Shown one piece after another: positions 1 to 10,892 of a stretch of 64,000 nt of DNA. The DNA is taken from NCBI RefSeq assembly GCF_012489685.1, contig NC_080045.1:5027001-5091000 (forward strand), written 5' to 3'. Source of the DNA: Lotus japonicus (Eukaryota; Streptophyta; Magnoliopsida; Fabales; Fabaceae). Position 1 is the stretch's first letter. Each line of letters begins with the position of its first letter. A program made the translations under genes and the position numbers. The notes below the pieces were generated by a model, which saw only the letters and a list, made by a program, of their open reading frames with translations, was not told the origin of the DNA and ran no database searches.

Positions 1-650
1 AGTCACTCGCCAGGGACATTGCCAGCCAACACTTGGGTGATCAGTACATGATCAATGCCTGCCACCTTTCTCGCCGGCGAACGATCGCTCACCTACTCCA
101 ACCAATCACCAGTACGGAGCGATCGTTCTCGCCGCTTGTGGACTTGTAGACTTGTGGACTTGTGAACTTGTGGACTTGCCGGTTTGGGTTGTTCGCCAAG
201 ACCAAAAATGCTTGTTTCCTTTTGCTTACGCCATGTTGGAGACGTAGTTTACTTATTTTTTCTCAAGCCATGTTGGCAGCTTAGATCCCAGTGTACTATA
301 GGATACATGTAAAGGCATTTAAAAGACACACTTAGCTCTCATACTTCGAGCTCGGTGTCTTGTGGACTAGTGGACTGGGCGAGCCCCTAGAGGGGCAACG
401 CCCAGTGTGTAGCCCGCCCCGAGGCGAGGGCCTGGCCTTAAGTTGGGCCTCAGCCTCGGAGGCCCAATCGGTCCAATAGGTAGTGCCCAAACTCTATAAA
501 TAGGAGGTAGTTACCAATTGTAGAGGACTTTTGCTCATTTGACAAAATAACACATGAAATTCAGCATTCTCTCTCTCATTCTCATTCTCTCTAGCACAAT
601 TTTCCACTCTCTAGGTACTATCCCTATCCTCAATGTTCATTCCCAGAACA
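1..650 (+). repeat. Gypsy-type LTR fragment
   Basis: Non-coding, locally GC-rich sequence with the look of a plant retrotransposon LTR. A TATA box (CTATAAATAG) lies at 494-503, followed by a CT-rich leader with repeated CTCATTCTCTCTC at about 565-600. The left end is cut by the window and the right end stops abruptly near 650, where a different repeat begins. No partner LTR, PBS or PPT is present, so family and boundaries are inferred; Tat or Ogre-like gypsy is the best guess. Confidence 0.4.
134..180. repeat. 10-bp tandem repeat, unit like CTTGTGGACT
   Basis: About four and a half imperfect copies of a 10-bp unit (CTTGTGGACT, CTTGTAGACT, CTTGTGAACT) lie head to tail inside the LTR-like fragment. 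A single similar unit recurs at 358-370. There is no coding potential. Confidence 0.6.
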
Positions 651-1451
651 CACTTATAAAAGGTAGTGCAAACCTCAACTTTTGAGCTAGCCTTTGGGTT
701 AAGTTAGACCGACCTAATTCTAATATGTTATCAGAACCTATCCTAGATCTATTTGTCTACTCCCATATTTGGGTCACCCGTTTCATTTCACGTTCCAGAT
801 GTCCAACCCTGAGCGTGAGGGGGTGTGTTAAAAATCTCATATTGGCTAGAGATGTGGCTAGTGGTAGAATTAGGTGGTGGCATAGTCATGCCACAATCCC
901 CCTCATTATTTTAATTTTCTTTACCAATACCCGAATAAAATTGCATCTAACACTACCCTTGCTAAATATATATTACTTCTTGGCTTAGCTTAGTCCCACA
1001 ATCAAAGAAAACTTTCTCTTTCTGCTCACGTGTTCTGTTCAGTGTTTCAACTTCCAAATTCCAATCACTTCAACTTTATTATATTATAATTAAAACTACT
1101 AGAAAGGCTTCTTTTACAAGCTAGTATTTATCTTCTCCCCTTTTAGATTGCTAAAAAATGGGTAACACCGTAACAGACTAACAGAGAACATTCGGGAGTT
1201 CTTTTTGCCTCTCTTTTTTCTCTACCATGTCCATGCCCTGAGTTTTCCATTCAACCTTGGCTATTGGCTTTCTCTACGCACATGAAAATTTAATTTTTTC
1301 GGAAATTATATGCACTTTAGTCTTCGCCACCCCGAAATGAAAATGCTGTCTCCACCACTGAATGTGGCCAATCAAGCACTTATAAATGGTAGTTGAAACC
1401 TCAACTCTTGAGCTAGCTTTTGGGTTGAGTTAGACCTACCTAATTCTAATA
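651..1451 (+). mobile_element. TRIM-like miniature LTR retroelement, damaged
   Basis: A 75-bp sequence at 651-725 recurs at 1377-1451 with about ten differences; both end in AATTCTAATA. Directly after the first copy comes TGTTATCAGAACC, a decayed form of the initiator-tRNA-Met primer site TGGTATCAGAGC. About 100 bp on is a purine tract (GAGGGGG, 827-833) and then TGTTAAAAATC at 836, which looks like the start of the right LTR. This gives an internal domain of only about 110 bp, as in TRIM elements. The left LTR is truncated. The right one (836-1451) is long for a TRIM and probably holds unrelated DNA from about 875 to 1365. The gene-less design is seen; the family name is inferred. Confidence 0.5.
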
Positions 1452-2050
1452 CTGCTTCCACAATATGCTTGCCATCAAGGTGTAGGTAGAGAATAATGAA
1501 CAGTATTTCTAAGCTTATAAAGTTCAAATCTGAAGTTATAAGGAATGGTGAATGAGGAATTCATAGCGGAAGGCAACAAGCCAAGCATTAGTGAACCACC
1601 TCCTGAGACCTTCTAGTGCAAACTGTTAGACAAACTAAATTAGTGAGAGTAGTGCGGGGGAAGGGGGGGGGGGTTAGTGAGTGAGGCATGTTGCCTACAA
1701 ATAGAAAGTTTTGGGTGAGTATTATTATCTTTTGGATCATTTGGTAACTAGGGAGAGTGGCTAAGTCTCTCCAATTACTCAGGAACCTTGTGCTTTACAT
1801 TGAATATATCCAGTTCCGAACACAAACAATCTTGTGCATGAAATCAGTGTGTGATATGTGACGGTCAATGTGGAATATGTAACTTATCCAGCATATGTAT
1901 ATATTTGTAGCTTCTTGTAGAGAAAGGCGAGCTTCCTACAAGAATTGGTTCAACAACTCTTGGAATACTTCTTCTCCAGGTTTGTCTTACGCTCTTGCTT
2001 GTTTACACTGTCTTCAGTCTACCAGTATGTAGTTATTTGTATAAAAAAAT
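1452..2050. other. Unassigned non-coding DNA
   Basis: No gene or recognisable repeat was seen in this AT-rich stretch. The only marked feature is a G-rich run at 1656-1673 (five G, two A, eleven G). The segment ends at the CACTA terminus; the three bases AAT before 2051 could be its target duplication, which cannot be checked because the other end lies outside the window. Confidence 0.5.
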
Positions 2051-2420
2051 CACTACAAGAAAATTTGCCATATACCTACGGCAGAAAACCGTTGGTAAAA
2101 GGTTAAGATCCGTGGGTATATCCCACAAACTTGTACCGACCGAAATGTTTTCGTCGGTATATCTTATAGTTACAGTTAATCATCCGTAAGTACATACTTT
2201 AAGCTATAGCTACAGTTTGTTTACCATTGGTATAAGCTTTAGTAGAGACTCACAATTTCTCTATAGCGACGGTTTAATTGTTGATGTTATAGGCTTTAAT
2301 GACGGTTCTATTTTCGTTACAATACTACTTTAAGATATACCAACGGAAACTAACTGTCGGTATAAGGTATACTAGAGATACATAATCTTCCTATACCCAT
2401 GGTTTTAGTGTTGTTACTAT
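2051..2420. repeat. CACTA terminal repeat and subterminal motifs
   Basis: The terminus CACTACAAGAAAATTTGCC is followed by dispersed 10-12 bp motifs of the form CCGTTGGTAT or CCGTCGGTAT in both orientations, for example near 2088, 2110, 2152, 2186, 2232 and 2362. Such subterminal repeats bind the TNPA-type protein in En/Spm elements; that role here is inferred from the family. Confidence 0.75.
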
Positions 2421-3474
2421 AGAGTTTAGAAACAGTATTGAATATCAATAATTAAATACCCATTAATTTTTTTGTTTTTGTATATATTTTAATAACTCAT
2501 TTCAAGTTGCAATAATCATAATTAAAAATTTGAAGATAAAAGCACAATTAAAATTGCATCTCACATTAAAATTGGAAGATCATAACATGAAGTGAGACAT
2601 TAAAATGGTTGTTCTATACACAACTAGGACACATAAAAATTATCATTGTCTTGGAAACATCACAACACAACAAAATGGAACATCACCGCCTAAAAGTACC
2701 AAAGTTATATAAAGTTTGCACCTAAAGTAGTTTCTCAATCCAAACAATTCATAAGACATAATCTCAACTTAATTATAAATTTTTAAGGTATCACAAAATC
2801 ATATGCATGTTTAATCTTCATAATCCGAAAAGCAAAGTAGCTTCCTAATAATCTTCATCTGCAAGTATAAAAAAGAACATATCAATAACAAAATATAACT
2901 TTTTTTTTCTAAAATATAAATACAACTTTACATTAAACTCGAAATTGATCACATAAAAATAAGCACAACAAAATTATACTATCAAATAACTAAATATATG
3001 TGAAAGCTTCATCAACAAAGTGTGCTTCAACCCAATGCAAGGATAAAAACATAACAAGTAAAACATAATTCGTATTTCAAAGCTATTACAAACAAATAAT
3101 AGCATATGCATGTTGATTTATATTAGTAACAATTTATTACATGCTAAGAAGATATATACCATGTTCACTATCTTCACTAGTGCTTAACCTTGGAGAATTC
3201 AAATGGTCACGGGCACTCAAAGCATCTGCAACCTATTAAAAGTAAAAGAATACAACTTAGAGACTATAATCTATATAGACTAAATAAGAACTAAACACCT
3301 TACGAGAACATGAGAACAAATTACTTAGCTTCGATGAAAATAACCAAGGCTCATCATGTATTACAATATAATGCTAGAAAAGTGAGTTCAATATCAGAGC
3401 AAATATGAAAAAATGTCTTCAAAGATACCTCTGTCACTTTTATACATATTCCATATGATCTTTGTATAAAATAA
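2421..3474. other. AT-rich non-coding part of the CACTA element
   Basis: Very AT-rich sequence between the subterminal repeats and the end of the transposase remnant. It probably holds the 3' untranslated region of that gene. No open frame of note and no second element were seen. Confidence 0.5.
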
Positions 3475-4080
3475 TCAACATGTTCGAGAAATATTATTAG
3501 TGTAGAGAAAAGAGCATGCAAGTCGGAAAGTCATCTGTCTAGCAATCTCATTGTAATCTTCCCCAGGTAAACGATTTTGGACTACTGACACAAAACTGGT
3601 CAACAAGTTTTCCAGATATATCACTCGATGACTTAGCTCTTCATGCTGAGATAAGGAAACCTTTGATTTTTTACACTTTGGCATCTTGCCCATGCAGCGA
3701 ACACGCCCTCTTTTATCAACTCCTTGAACTTTAGAGAATATGTCATCCTTCCAAGATGACCTTTGTGTGTTTTGAGTAGATTGAGATGTTCCAGCATCAG
3801 TGTGTTTCTTTAACTCTTGCTAAAAATCATAGAAATGCCAACAAACAAGATAAAATCATCACTCTTTGTACATGAATGTAAATCATAGATATGTCAACAA
3901 AAAATTAAAGTCAAGTATGCAAAAAAGTTAAAAGAAAACAGAAACAAAGTAAATCTTACAACTACTCTTGCAGCCTTTTCATTGACAATTATCCCATCTT
4001 TACGAGTTCGAGTATTAATGTATATTTCTTTGCGTGTAGGCGACACTCCTTTGTCCTTTTTTTCTAAATTTGAATAAACA
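3475..4080 (-). pseudogene. CACTA transposase remnant, C-terminal part (Transposase_24-like)
   Basis: Read on the minus strand from the copia A junction, the sequence gives SPTRKEIYINTRTRKDG at about 4050-4000. This matches the conserved block of Ptta/En/Spm plant transposases in which PTR is followed by a TR..DG motif. An apparent intron follows. Further on, at 3693-3475, a 72-residue frame contains a basic start, a heptad-like coiled-coil segment (LSQHEELSHRVIYLENLLTS) and the tail. This C-terminal region typically follows the conserved block in the family. The upstream half of the same domain lies at 45872-46240, so copia A inserted inside the transposase gene. Function before decay would have been cut-and-paste transposition in the nucleus. 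Confidence 0.65.
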
Positions 4081-4086
4081 AGTTAT

Positions 4087-4261
4087 TGTTGTAAATAGAT
4101 GACCACATGGGTCAATGGGTCAAGCCCATATGTCTTTGTCTCCCTAATGCTATAAATAAGATGATGATGCACCAAGCATCACACACCTCATTCCACACAA
4201 TATTCCTTGTTTTACTCTTGCTCCTCTCTTCTCCCCTCTCCCTTCTACTATTTTCTTAACA
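4087..4261 (+). repeat. 5' LTR of copia A, with primer-binding site
   Basis: The 175-bp LTR has a TATA-like ATAAATAAG near 4154, followed by a CT-rich stretch. It is directly followed by CGTTATCAATTTTGAG, which resembles the degenerate ACACGTTATCAGCACGA leader seen in many plant copia elements of this kind. The match is seen; the primer tRNA is not certain. Confidence 0.85.
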
Positions 4262-4738
4262 CGTTATCAATTTTGAGTGTGAGAATACCTATTAATTTGT
4301 CATTGTGTCTTTAGTATTTACATTTCTTTTTTTGATTCAATTGCTGTTTCATTATTATCATTTTTCTTTTTTGTTTAAAGTCCAATTAATTATTCTTTTA
4401 TTTTATTTTATTTTATTTTATTATATTGATATCTCATGTGTCTAGAGAAATTGCACTGCAGTTCTTTTTGAATCCTGAAGATTCATAGTCTACGAGTCCA
4501 AAAGAACTGTAGACTATAGTAATTTTGAATCCTTAAGATTCATTTCTAAATCCAAAAGAAAAAGTCTACGAGTCCCGAAGAACTGTAGACTATAGTAATT
4601 TTGAATCCTGAAGATTCATTTCTAAATCCAAAAGAAAAAGTCTACGATTCCAAAAGAAAGAGTGCAAGCATTGAAATGCACTAGAAATTTTGATGCTCAA
4701 AATATAATAATATTTTTTTGAAATTTTGTTGAGCTATG
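4262..4738 (+). repeat. Copia A leader with 76-bp tandem repeat; gag deleted
   Basis: Only about 480 bp separate the 5' LTR from the protease start, too little for the usual gag gene. Inside are a (TTTTA)n run at about 4397-4424 and a tandem repeat of exact 76-bp period: units start at 4488, 4564 and 4640 (the last partial), each beginning GTCTACGA and containing GAACTGTAGACTATAG. A related partial unit precedes the array at 4458. No frame encodes a Gag domain. Confidence 0.7.
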
Positions 4739-6447
4739 AATATTGATTTTAATGGCGAAAATGTTTGTCTCGCTGATTGTTCAACCACGCACACGATACT
4801 CAAGGATAAATTATTTTTCTTCTTCTTTGGTGATGCAAGAAGTAAATGTTCGTACTATATCTGACAATGCAAAAATGATTGAAGGCTCCGGAAGAGCCCA
4901 AATATTATTTCCTAGAGGAACACAATTGATTATTGAGAATGCATTATATTCCTCTAAATCTCATAAAAACTTATTAAGTTTCAAAGATATACGTCAAAAT
5001 GGATACCACATTGAGACCATGACTGTAGAAAATGTGGAATATCTTTGTATCACAAGAGTGATATCAGGGAGAAAATGCATACTTGAAAAATTACATGCAT
5101 TCTCCACTGGTTTATACTATACCAGAATTAGTATAAATGAAACAAATGCTATTGTAAACCAGAAGTTTACAGATTTTTCTATTTGGCATGACCGGTTAGG
5201 CCATCCCGGTTCCATTATGATGAGAAAAATAATTGAAAATTCATGTGGGCATCCATTCAAGAGCCAGAAGATTCTTCAAACCAATAAATTCACATGTCCT
5301 GCTAGTTCCCACGGGAAATTGATTATTCGACCATCACCAACAAAAGTTGGGAGTGAATCACTTCTATTTTTAGAACGGATACAAGGCGATATTTGTGGGC
5401 CAATACACCCACCATGTGGACCATTCAGATATTTTATGGTTTTAGTTGACGCATCAACAAGATGGTCACATGTATCTTTATTATCATCTCGCAACTTGGC
5501 ATTTGCTAGATTACTTGCCCAATTGATTAGATTGCGAGCACATTTCCCTAATTATCCAATCAAGAAAATACGCCTTGATAATGCTGGTGAATTCACATCT
5601 CAAACTTTTAATGACTACTGCATGTCAATTGGAATTGATGTTGAACATCCCGTAGCACATGTTCATACACAAAATGGACTTGCAGAATCGTTTATTAAAC
5701 GTTTACAATTAATCGTAAGGCCATTAATTATGAGGTCAAAACTTCCAACCTCTTCTTGGGGACATGCAATATTACATGCTGCGACATTAATTCGCATCAG
5801 ACCAACGAGCTATCATAAAAACTCTCCAATGCAAATGGTTCATGGTCAAGAACCTAATATTTCTTATCTAAGAACTTTTGGATGTGCGGTATATGTCCCA
5901 ATTTCTCCACCACAACACACAAAGATGAGCCCTCAAAGAAGATTAGGGATATATGTTGGGTATGAATCTTCTTCTATTATAAAATATATTGAACCCTTAA
6001 CGGGAGATCTATTTACTGCTCGATTTGCTGATTGTCATTTTGACGAATCAGAGTTCCCTATATTAGGGGGAGAGAATATGCAGTTGGGAAAGGAAATTAG
6101 ATGGAATGAATTATCATTATCTCATTTTGATCCTCGATCAAAACAATGTGAACTAGAAGTTGAAAAGATAATTCATTTGCAAAATTTGGCTAACCAATTG
6201 CCAGACGCATTTTCTGATCCAAAAAGAGTGAGTAAGTCATATGTACCAGCAACTAATGCTCCATTAAAGATTGATGTCCCTGTTGGACAATCTAATGTTG
6301 CAAATAAATCTGTCGCACGCCTGAAGCGTGGCAGACCTGCAGGTTCCAAAGATAAAAATCCTCGAAAAAGAAAAGGAGATAAGAACCAAGATGACATAAA
6401 CGAGGATATGATAGCTCCGGAAGAGCAGCAAGACATAATTAAAAATA
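4739..6447 (+). pseudogene. Copia A pol, part 1: protease remnant and integrase
   Basis: The first 50 codons hold the protease motif (CLADCSTTHTI, where CLADSGTTHTI is usual) in one frame. A frameshift near 4800 leads into the long frame that runs to the MULE insertion at 6447. That frame contains a GAG_pre-integrase zinc segment (WHDRLGHP, 5184-5207) and an integrase core with GDICGP (Asp at 5388), RLDNAGEF (Asp at 5577) and NGLAES (Glu at 5685), which gives the D-35-E spacing of retroviral-type integrases. A variable lysine-rich C-terminal region follows, ending EEQQDIIKN at the insertion. The 40 residues that extend the open frame past 6447 are MULE terminal repeat, not pol. The integrase looks catalytically complete, but the gene is dead because of the frameshift, the missing gag and downstream stops. 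Confidence 0.85.
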
Positions 6448-6640
6448 GGTTTAATTGCACTTTTGGTCCCCCAACTATTGCCTTCTTGCGAAAATCATCC
6501 CTAAACTTCAAAATTAGCAAAACTCGTCCCCCAACTATACACACAGTTGCATTTTTGATCTTCCATTAGCTTTCTGTCAGAAATCTAATGTGAGAGAGTG
6601 ATGACTGGACACACATGTGCTTCTCACCTGATCTAAAAGG
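6448..6640 (+). repeat. MULE left terminal inverted repeat
   Basis: About 190 bp pairing with 38880-39124. The outer about 145 bp match closely. The inner block GAGTGATGACTGGACACACA (6599-6618) also matches, but the left copy lacks about 50 bp of ACGT-rich sequence found in the right copy. Confidence 0.85.
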
Positions 6641-6689
6641 GGTAATCAGGTCAAAATTAGGGTTTTTAATTTCATAACCTAAGGGATCA

Positions 6690-6976
6690 AAATTGCAGCT
6701 CACAGAAAAACGAAGGAGGGCGAAGACGATGACGACGAAGAAGACGACGCCGACGAAGAAGGTGAAGAAGATGACGCCTACGAAGAAGGAAACAATGAAG
6801 AAGAGCACCCCGACGAAGATAGCAGCGGCGACAAACAGCAATGGACCCAAGAAGGGGACCCCGAGGAAAGTGATTGAGAAGAACGTGGACTGTGACATGG
6901 AAGAAGCAAGTGGTGTGGTCCCAGAATGTGAACTTTCTCTGGATGCTGTTCCTTTGCCCTCTACCCATGTGCGAAG
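6690..6976 (+). other. Possible first exon of the MULE transposase gene; low-complexity GA-rich
   Basis: GA-rich sequence of imperfect GACGAA/GAAGAA triplets with open frames on both strands. The plus frame is Lys/Thr-rich; another plus frame is Asp/Glu-rich. A good 5' splice site (GAAG/GTAAGA) at 6976/6977 and a 3' site (CTCCTTAG/TG) at 7070 suggest it is spliced to the transposase exon starting at 7071, but the Lys/Thr-rich frame does not join in phase. It may be 5' untranslated. The coding call is not supported. Confidence 0.35.
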
Positions 6977-8268
6977 GTAAGATTTTTTATTCTTCCCATT
7001 ATCTTTATGTCATGTTGAATGGGTAGTTGAATTAAATCAATATTGTCCTTTGTTTTGTCCATCTCCTTAGTGTCTAATAGTATAAGAATACTGCTGCATC
7101 ATGGTGGGAAATTGACCTTTGAACCCAGATTTGAATATCATGGTGGTTCTATAGAACAATTGGTTGACTGGGACACAGATGTAATATCTTCTATTGAGAT
7201 GGGTAAGTAGGTATTTAGATTAGGGTATAAGGCTTTTAAAGCTTTATGGTACAGGCACCCTAGGGCAATAGGTCCAAGTGGGAATAGGCGTATAATCACT
7301 GATAAGGATGTGCACCAGTTCTGCTCTGATGTTAAGGGGTATAATCTAGTCCATTTATTTGTTGAGCATGACAATGAGATATCATTAGATGTTGTTGACT
7401 CAGATGATGATGTTGCAATAGTTGATAGGTTGGATGTGATTTGTGGGAAGTTGATTCAGGGTGAAAAGGATGTGGAAAAGGATAAGGTGATTCAAGAGGA
7501 GGTTGTTTCTGTGGTACTAGAGTGTGAGAAGGATAAAGTGGTGGAAGAAGAACCTGATAAGGAGAGGGTGGTGGAAGAAGAGGTTGGTAAGGACAAGTTA
7601 GTGGTAGAAGAGGCTGAGAAGGAAAAGTTAGTGGAAGAAGAGGCTGAGAAGGTAGTGGCAGAACAGGTTGAGAAGGACAAGGTAGTGGCAAAACAGGTTG
7701 AGAAGGATAACCAAGTGGTGGGAGAAGAGGGAGATGATGAGTCATATCACCCTAACAGTGATGATTCCTCAGTGGTGTCACTAGATGATAGTGACTATGA
7801 GAAAAACTGGGATTGGACCACAGTCTTGCCTCATGAGTCCCTTGTTGATATACCTCATGATGCTCCACCACCTGATCTGTATGAACTTTCATTACCTGTA
7901 GACACTAATGATCAAGGAGCAACATACTCAGATTTTGAAGATGAATATGAGGATTCTGATGATTTAGAGAGTCCATCTGAAGGAGGAGAGGGAAAGGCAA
8001 GGAGATACCCCAGGTTTAGGCTTGCAGAAGATAGTGATAGTGTGAACTTTGTCCTTGGTCAGATATTTGACAGTAAGGATATTTTTATTCATGCTGTTAA
8101 GGAATTTGCTCTGCAACTTAAGAAAGATCTGAAAATAGTAAAGAATGACAAGAAGAGGGTGGTTGTTAATTGTGTCAAAGGCTGCCCATTTAATTTGAGA
8201 ATCAGGAAAACAAATAGCAGGCACTACTTCCTACTTGTCACATATGAGGCTACTCACAATTGCTGCAG

Positions 8269-8352
8269 GTAAAACCTAATCTTCCAATTTATGTTTTGTA
8301 CTTATTTAAATTTTGTTTTGACATTTGTATTGTGGTTTTAATTTTGTTCCAG
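8269..8352 (+). other. Transposase intron 2 of the model (84 nt), duplicate of 8927-9004
   Basis: This phase-2 intron starts GTAAAACCTAATC and ends TTGTTCCAG. Its first 59 nt match the intron at 8927-9004 at 55 positions, so the two share an origin. Confidence 0.85.
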
Positions 8353-8926
8353 TTCTGCATCAAACAGGCAGGCTAAGACTATTTTTATGGCTAGGAAGTT
8401 CATGCCTCTTCTCAGGCACAGTCCTAACTTGAGCATACCTGGATTAATTGAAGAAGCAAGAAGTAGGTGGGGTATACATTTGGGGTGGTGGAAAGCTTAC
8501 AGGGCAAAAGTCAAGGCTATAGAGATGATTCAGGGTGCATGCACTGACCAGTATAGTCACTTGAGAAATTATGCTCATGAACTGCTGAGAAGCAATCCTG
8601 GCAGCACTGTAATCATCAAGAGTGAGGAGGGACCTAAAGGGCTAGTGTTCATGAGAATATATGTTTGTTTGGCTGCAACAAAACAGGCATTTGCAAACAC
8701 ATGTAGACCACTAATTGGTCTAGATGGATGTTTTTTGAAAGGCACTTATGGATGGAAGCTCCTAGCAGCTGTAGGGAAGGATGGAAACAATCAAATGTTT
8801 CCAATATGCTAGGCTGTGGTGGAGGCGGAAACTAAGGACTCTTGGAACTGGTTTGTGAGTTTGTTGTTGGAGGATCTAGACCAAATTAAGAAGAAAAAGT
8901 GGGCTTTTATCTCTGATCAGCAGAAA

Positions 8927-9004
8927 GTAAAACCTAATCATCCAATTTATGCTTTGTACTTATTTAAATTATGTTCTGACATTTGGAATGATTTTTATTT
9001 GTAG
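8927..9004 (+). other. Transposase intron 3 of the model (78 nt), duplicate of 8269-8352
   Basis: This phase-0 intron splits the catalytic block between SDQQK and GLVP. It starts GTAAAACCTAATC, ends TTTGTAG, and is nearly identical over its first 59 nt to the intron 570 bp upstream. Confidence 0.85.
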
Positions 9005-10352
9005 GGTTTAGTTCCTACTCTGCAGGAGCTCATTCCTGATGTTGACCACAGAATATGTGTGAAGCATATCTATGGTAAGCACAGTGCAGGAGTGGAAGAA
9101 AGAAATGGAATTGATGAAGGCATTTAGTGAAGAGGCTTACAGTGACATGATGAGGCTGCCAGCAAAGCAGTGGGCAAGATCAGCCTATAGCACAGGCATA
9201 AGATGTGATTTGCAGGTCAACAATATGTGCGAGGCATTTAATATGGTGGTGTTGGAGCATAGGGACAAGCCCATCATTTCTCTGCTAGAGGGGCTGAAGT
9301 TTTACATCAACAATAGGATTGTTAAGTAGAGACAATTGATGTTGAGATTGAAGACTTCAATCATATGCCCACTGATTCAGCAAAGGTTGGAATTCTCCAA
9401 GCAAGCAGCTGACAAATGCATAGCAAATTGGAATGGTTCTGACAATTTCAGACACTTCCAAGTGAAGAGAGATTCTGATTCTTATGTTGTAGACCTGGAA
9501 GAAAGGACATGTGCCAGCAGGAAATGCCAGTTAACATGCATTCCTTGCTCACATTCCATTGCATGTATGTGGTTTGCACGCCGGAACCCTGAGAATTATG
9601 TGGATCCAAGCTACAGGTCAGTTTCAATTTGTAGTTCTAAATGTTGTTATAATTGTTCTTAATAAATTCCAATTTGTAGTTCTAATTGTTGTTCTGAAAA
9701 AATCACAGGAAATCAACTTTCCTAGAAATATATTCTTATCTAATCCAGCCCAATAATGGGCCTAAGTTATGGCTAGAAGATCCTGCACCACCCCTGAACC
9801 CTCCTTTTGTAAGAAGAGCTCCTGGGAGGCCAAAGAAGGCTAGAAACAAGGCAAATGATGAGAAGAAGAACCCTACAAAGTTGAAGAAATGATGTTCTGC
9901 ACTAAAATGTAGAAGATGTGGAGGACAAGGGCACAATGTAAGAACTTGCAAGGCCAAGGACCTAGCTGACAGAGAGATTCCTGTTGGAGGGAATAAGGTC
10001 ATATATCTGTTCCTGTATGTAATATTATTGTTCTCATGGATGTTCTCTAATTTTGCAGGATAACCCTACAATACTGCAACCTGAGCAGAGGGATGTGCAA
10101 ACTACTCAAAATGCAACTCAGGATGCACCTCCTGTGAGCTAGACCAAGGGTGGTCCTCCTCTTAGCCAATCTCAGGCTCCACAGGCTCCATAATCTCAGG
10201 CTCCACAGGCTCAAAGTAATCAAGCTGGATCAAATGAGGCTGACAAAGCTAAAGGGAAAGGGAAAGTGAAACAGCCAGCCAAAGGGAAACAGGGACAAAA
10301 TGCTAAGGGAGGAAAGAAGAGGAAGCTTGGAGAAGTTAGTGGATCAAAGTAG

Positions 10353-10892
10353 TAATGTGTTTTAGGCTTCAAAATGTGTAATGTGTTTTAGGCTTAAGTG
10401 ATAATTGAGCAATGTGACTCTTTTTAATGTTTCTGTAATGTGGTTTAGGCCTAAGTGTCAATTGAGCAATGTGACTCTTTTTATGGTTTCTGTAATGTTG
10501 TTAAGGCCTAAGTGCCAATTGTGTACTCTACTGTGGGTGTTTGATGACAAATGAAGGCCAAAGTGCCACTGTTATTTTGTTGAATCAGTGCAGTAATTTT
10601 GTGTGTTACTTTGTGTTTTGCTTCATGACAATTGAAGGCCTAAGTGCCAAAGTTACTTTGTGTGTTGCATGACAAATGAAGGCCTTGCATCAAAATACCA
10701 CAGGTTTACTTTGCATCATAAAGAGATGGCTAAAATACCACAGGTCTCTAATTCATTCATGAAATACCACAGGTTTACATTGCATCAAAATCTCAATTTC
10801 ATACATAACAACATAACAACTACAACAAATTACATAGCCCAACACCAACTATCCCCCTATTTGTTTACATAAGCAAACACCAACAGAATCAT
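10353..10892. repeat. MULE intergenic region with tandem repeats
   Basis: Lies between the two convergent genes. About two and a half copies of a roughly 65-bp unit (TTTAGGCCTAAGTG..AATTGAGCAATGTGACTC) lie at 10360-10530, with further AGGCCTAAGTGCCA motifs to 10650. A second repeat, AATACCACAGGTTTAC, occurs three times at 10695-10780. No gene was found; it probably serves as the 3' ends of both genes. Confidence 0.65.

Larger units (their letters stand above)
7071..10352 (+). pseudogene. mudrA-like: MuDR-type MULE transposase pseudogene
   Basis: Exons are inferred at 7071-8268, 8353-8926, 9005-9616, 9709-9997 and 10059-10352, all with GT-AG borders and phases that fit. In order it encodes: an N-terminal domain (ILLHHGGKLTFEPRFEYHGG); an acidic region of degenerate KDKVVEEE-type repeats (about 7450-7735); a MuDR DNA-binding domain (VVVNCVKGCPFNLRIRK); the MULE catalytic core starting LIGLDGCFLKGTYGWKLLAA, with a second block AFISDQQK/GLVP across intron 2; the CEAFN block; a SWIM zinc finger whose first CxC is broken (CASRKCQLTCIPCSH); and a CCHC knuckle (CRRCGGQGHNVRTC). 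It is broken by in-frame stops at 7208, 8810, 9327, 9890, 10140 and 10191 and by a deletion with frameshift near 9070. It would have excised and inserted the element. The family call is firm; exon 1 is uncertain. Confidence 0.88.

Noticed and set aside
6448..6569. Last 40 residues of the copia A frame (starting RFNCTFGPP)
   Set aside because: This is MULE terminal inverted repeat read through in frame. The same DNA recurs reversed at 39000-39124.
6566..6968. Phe/Val-rich and Arg/Leu-rich minus-strand frames
   Set aside because: Complement of the GACGAA/GAAGAA low-complexity stretch. Hydrophobic runs come from the triplet repeat.
7332..7745. Pro/Leu-rich 137-residue minus-strand frame
   Set aside because: Mirror of the acidic Val/Glu/Lys repeat region of the transposase. 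Codon periodicity belongs to the plus strand.
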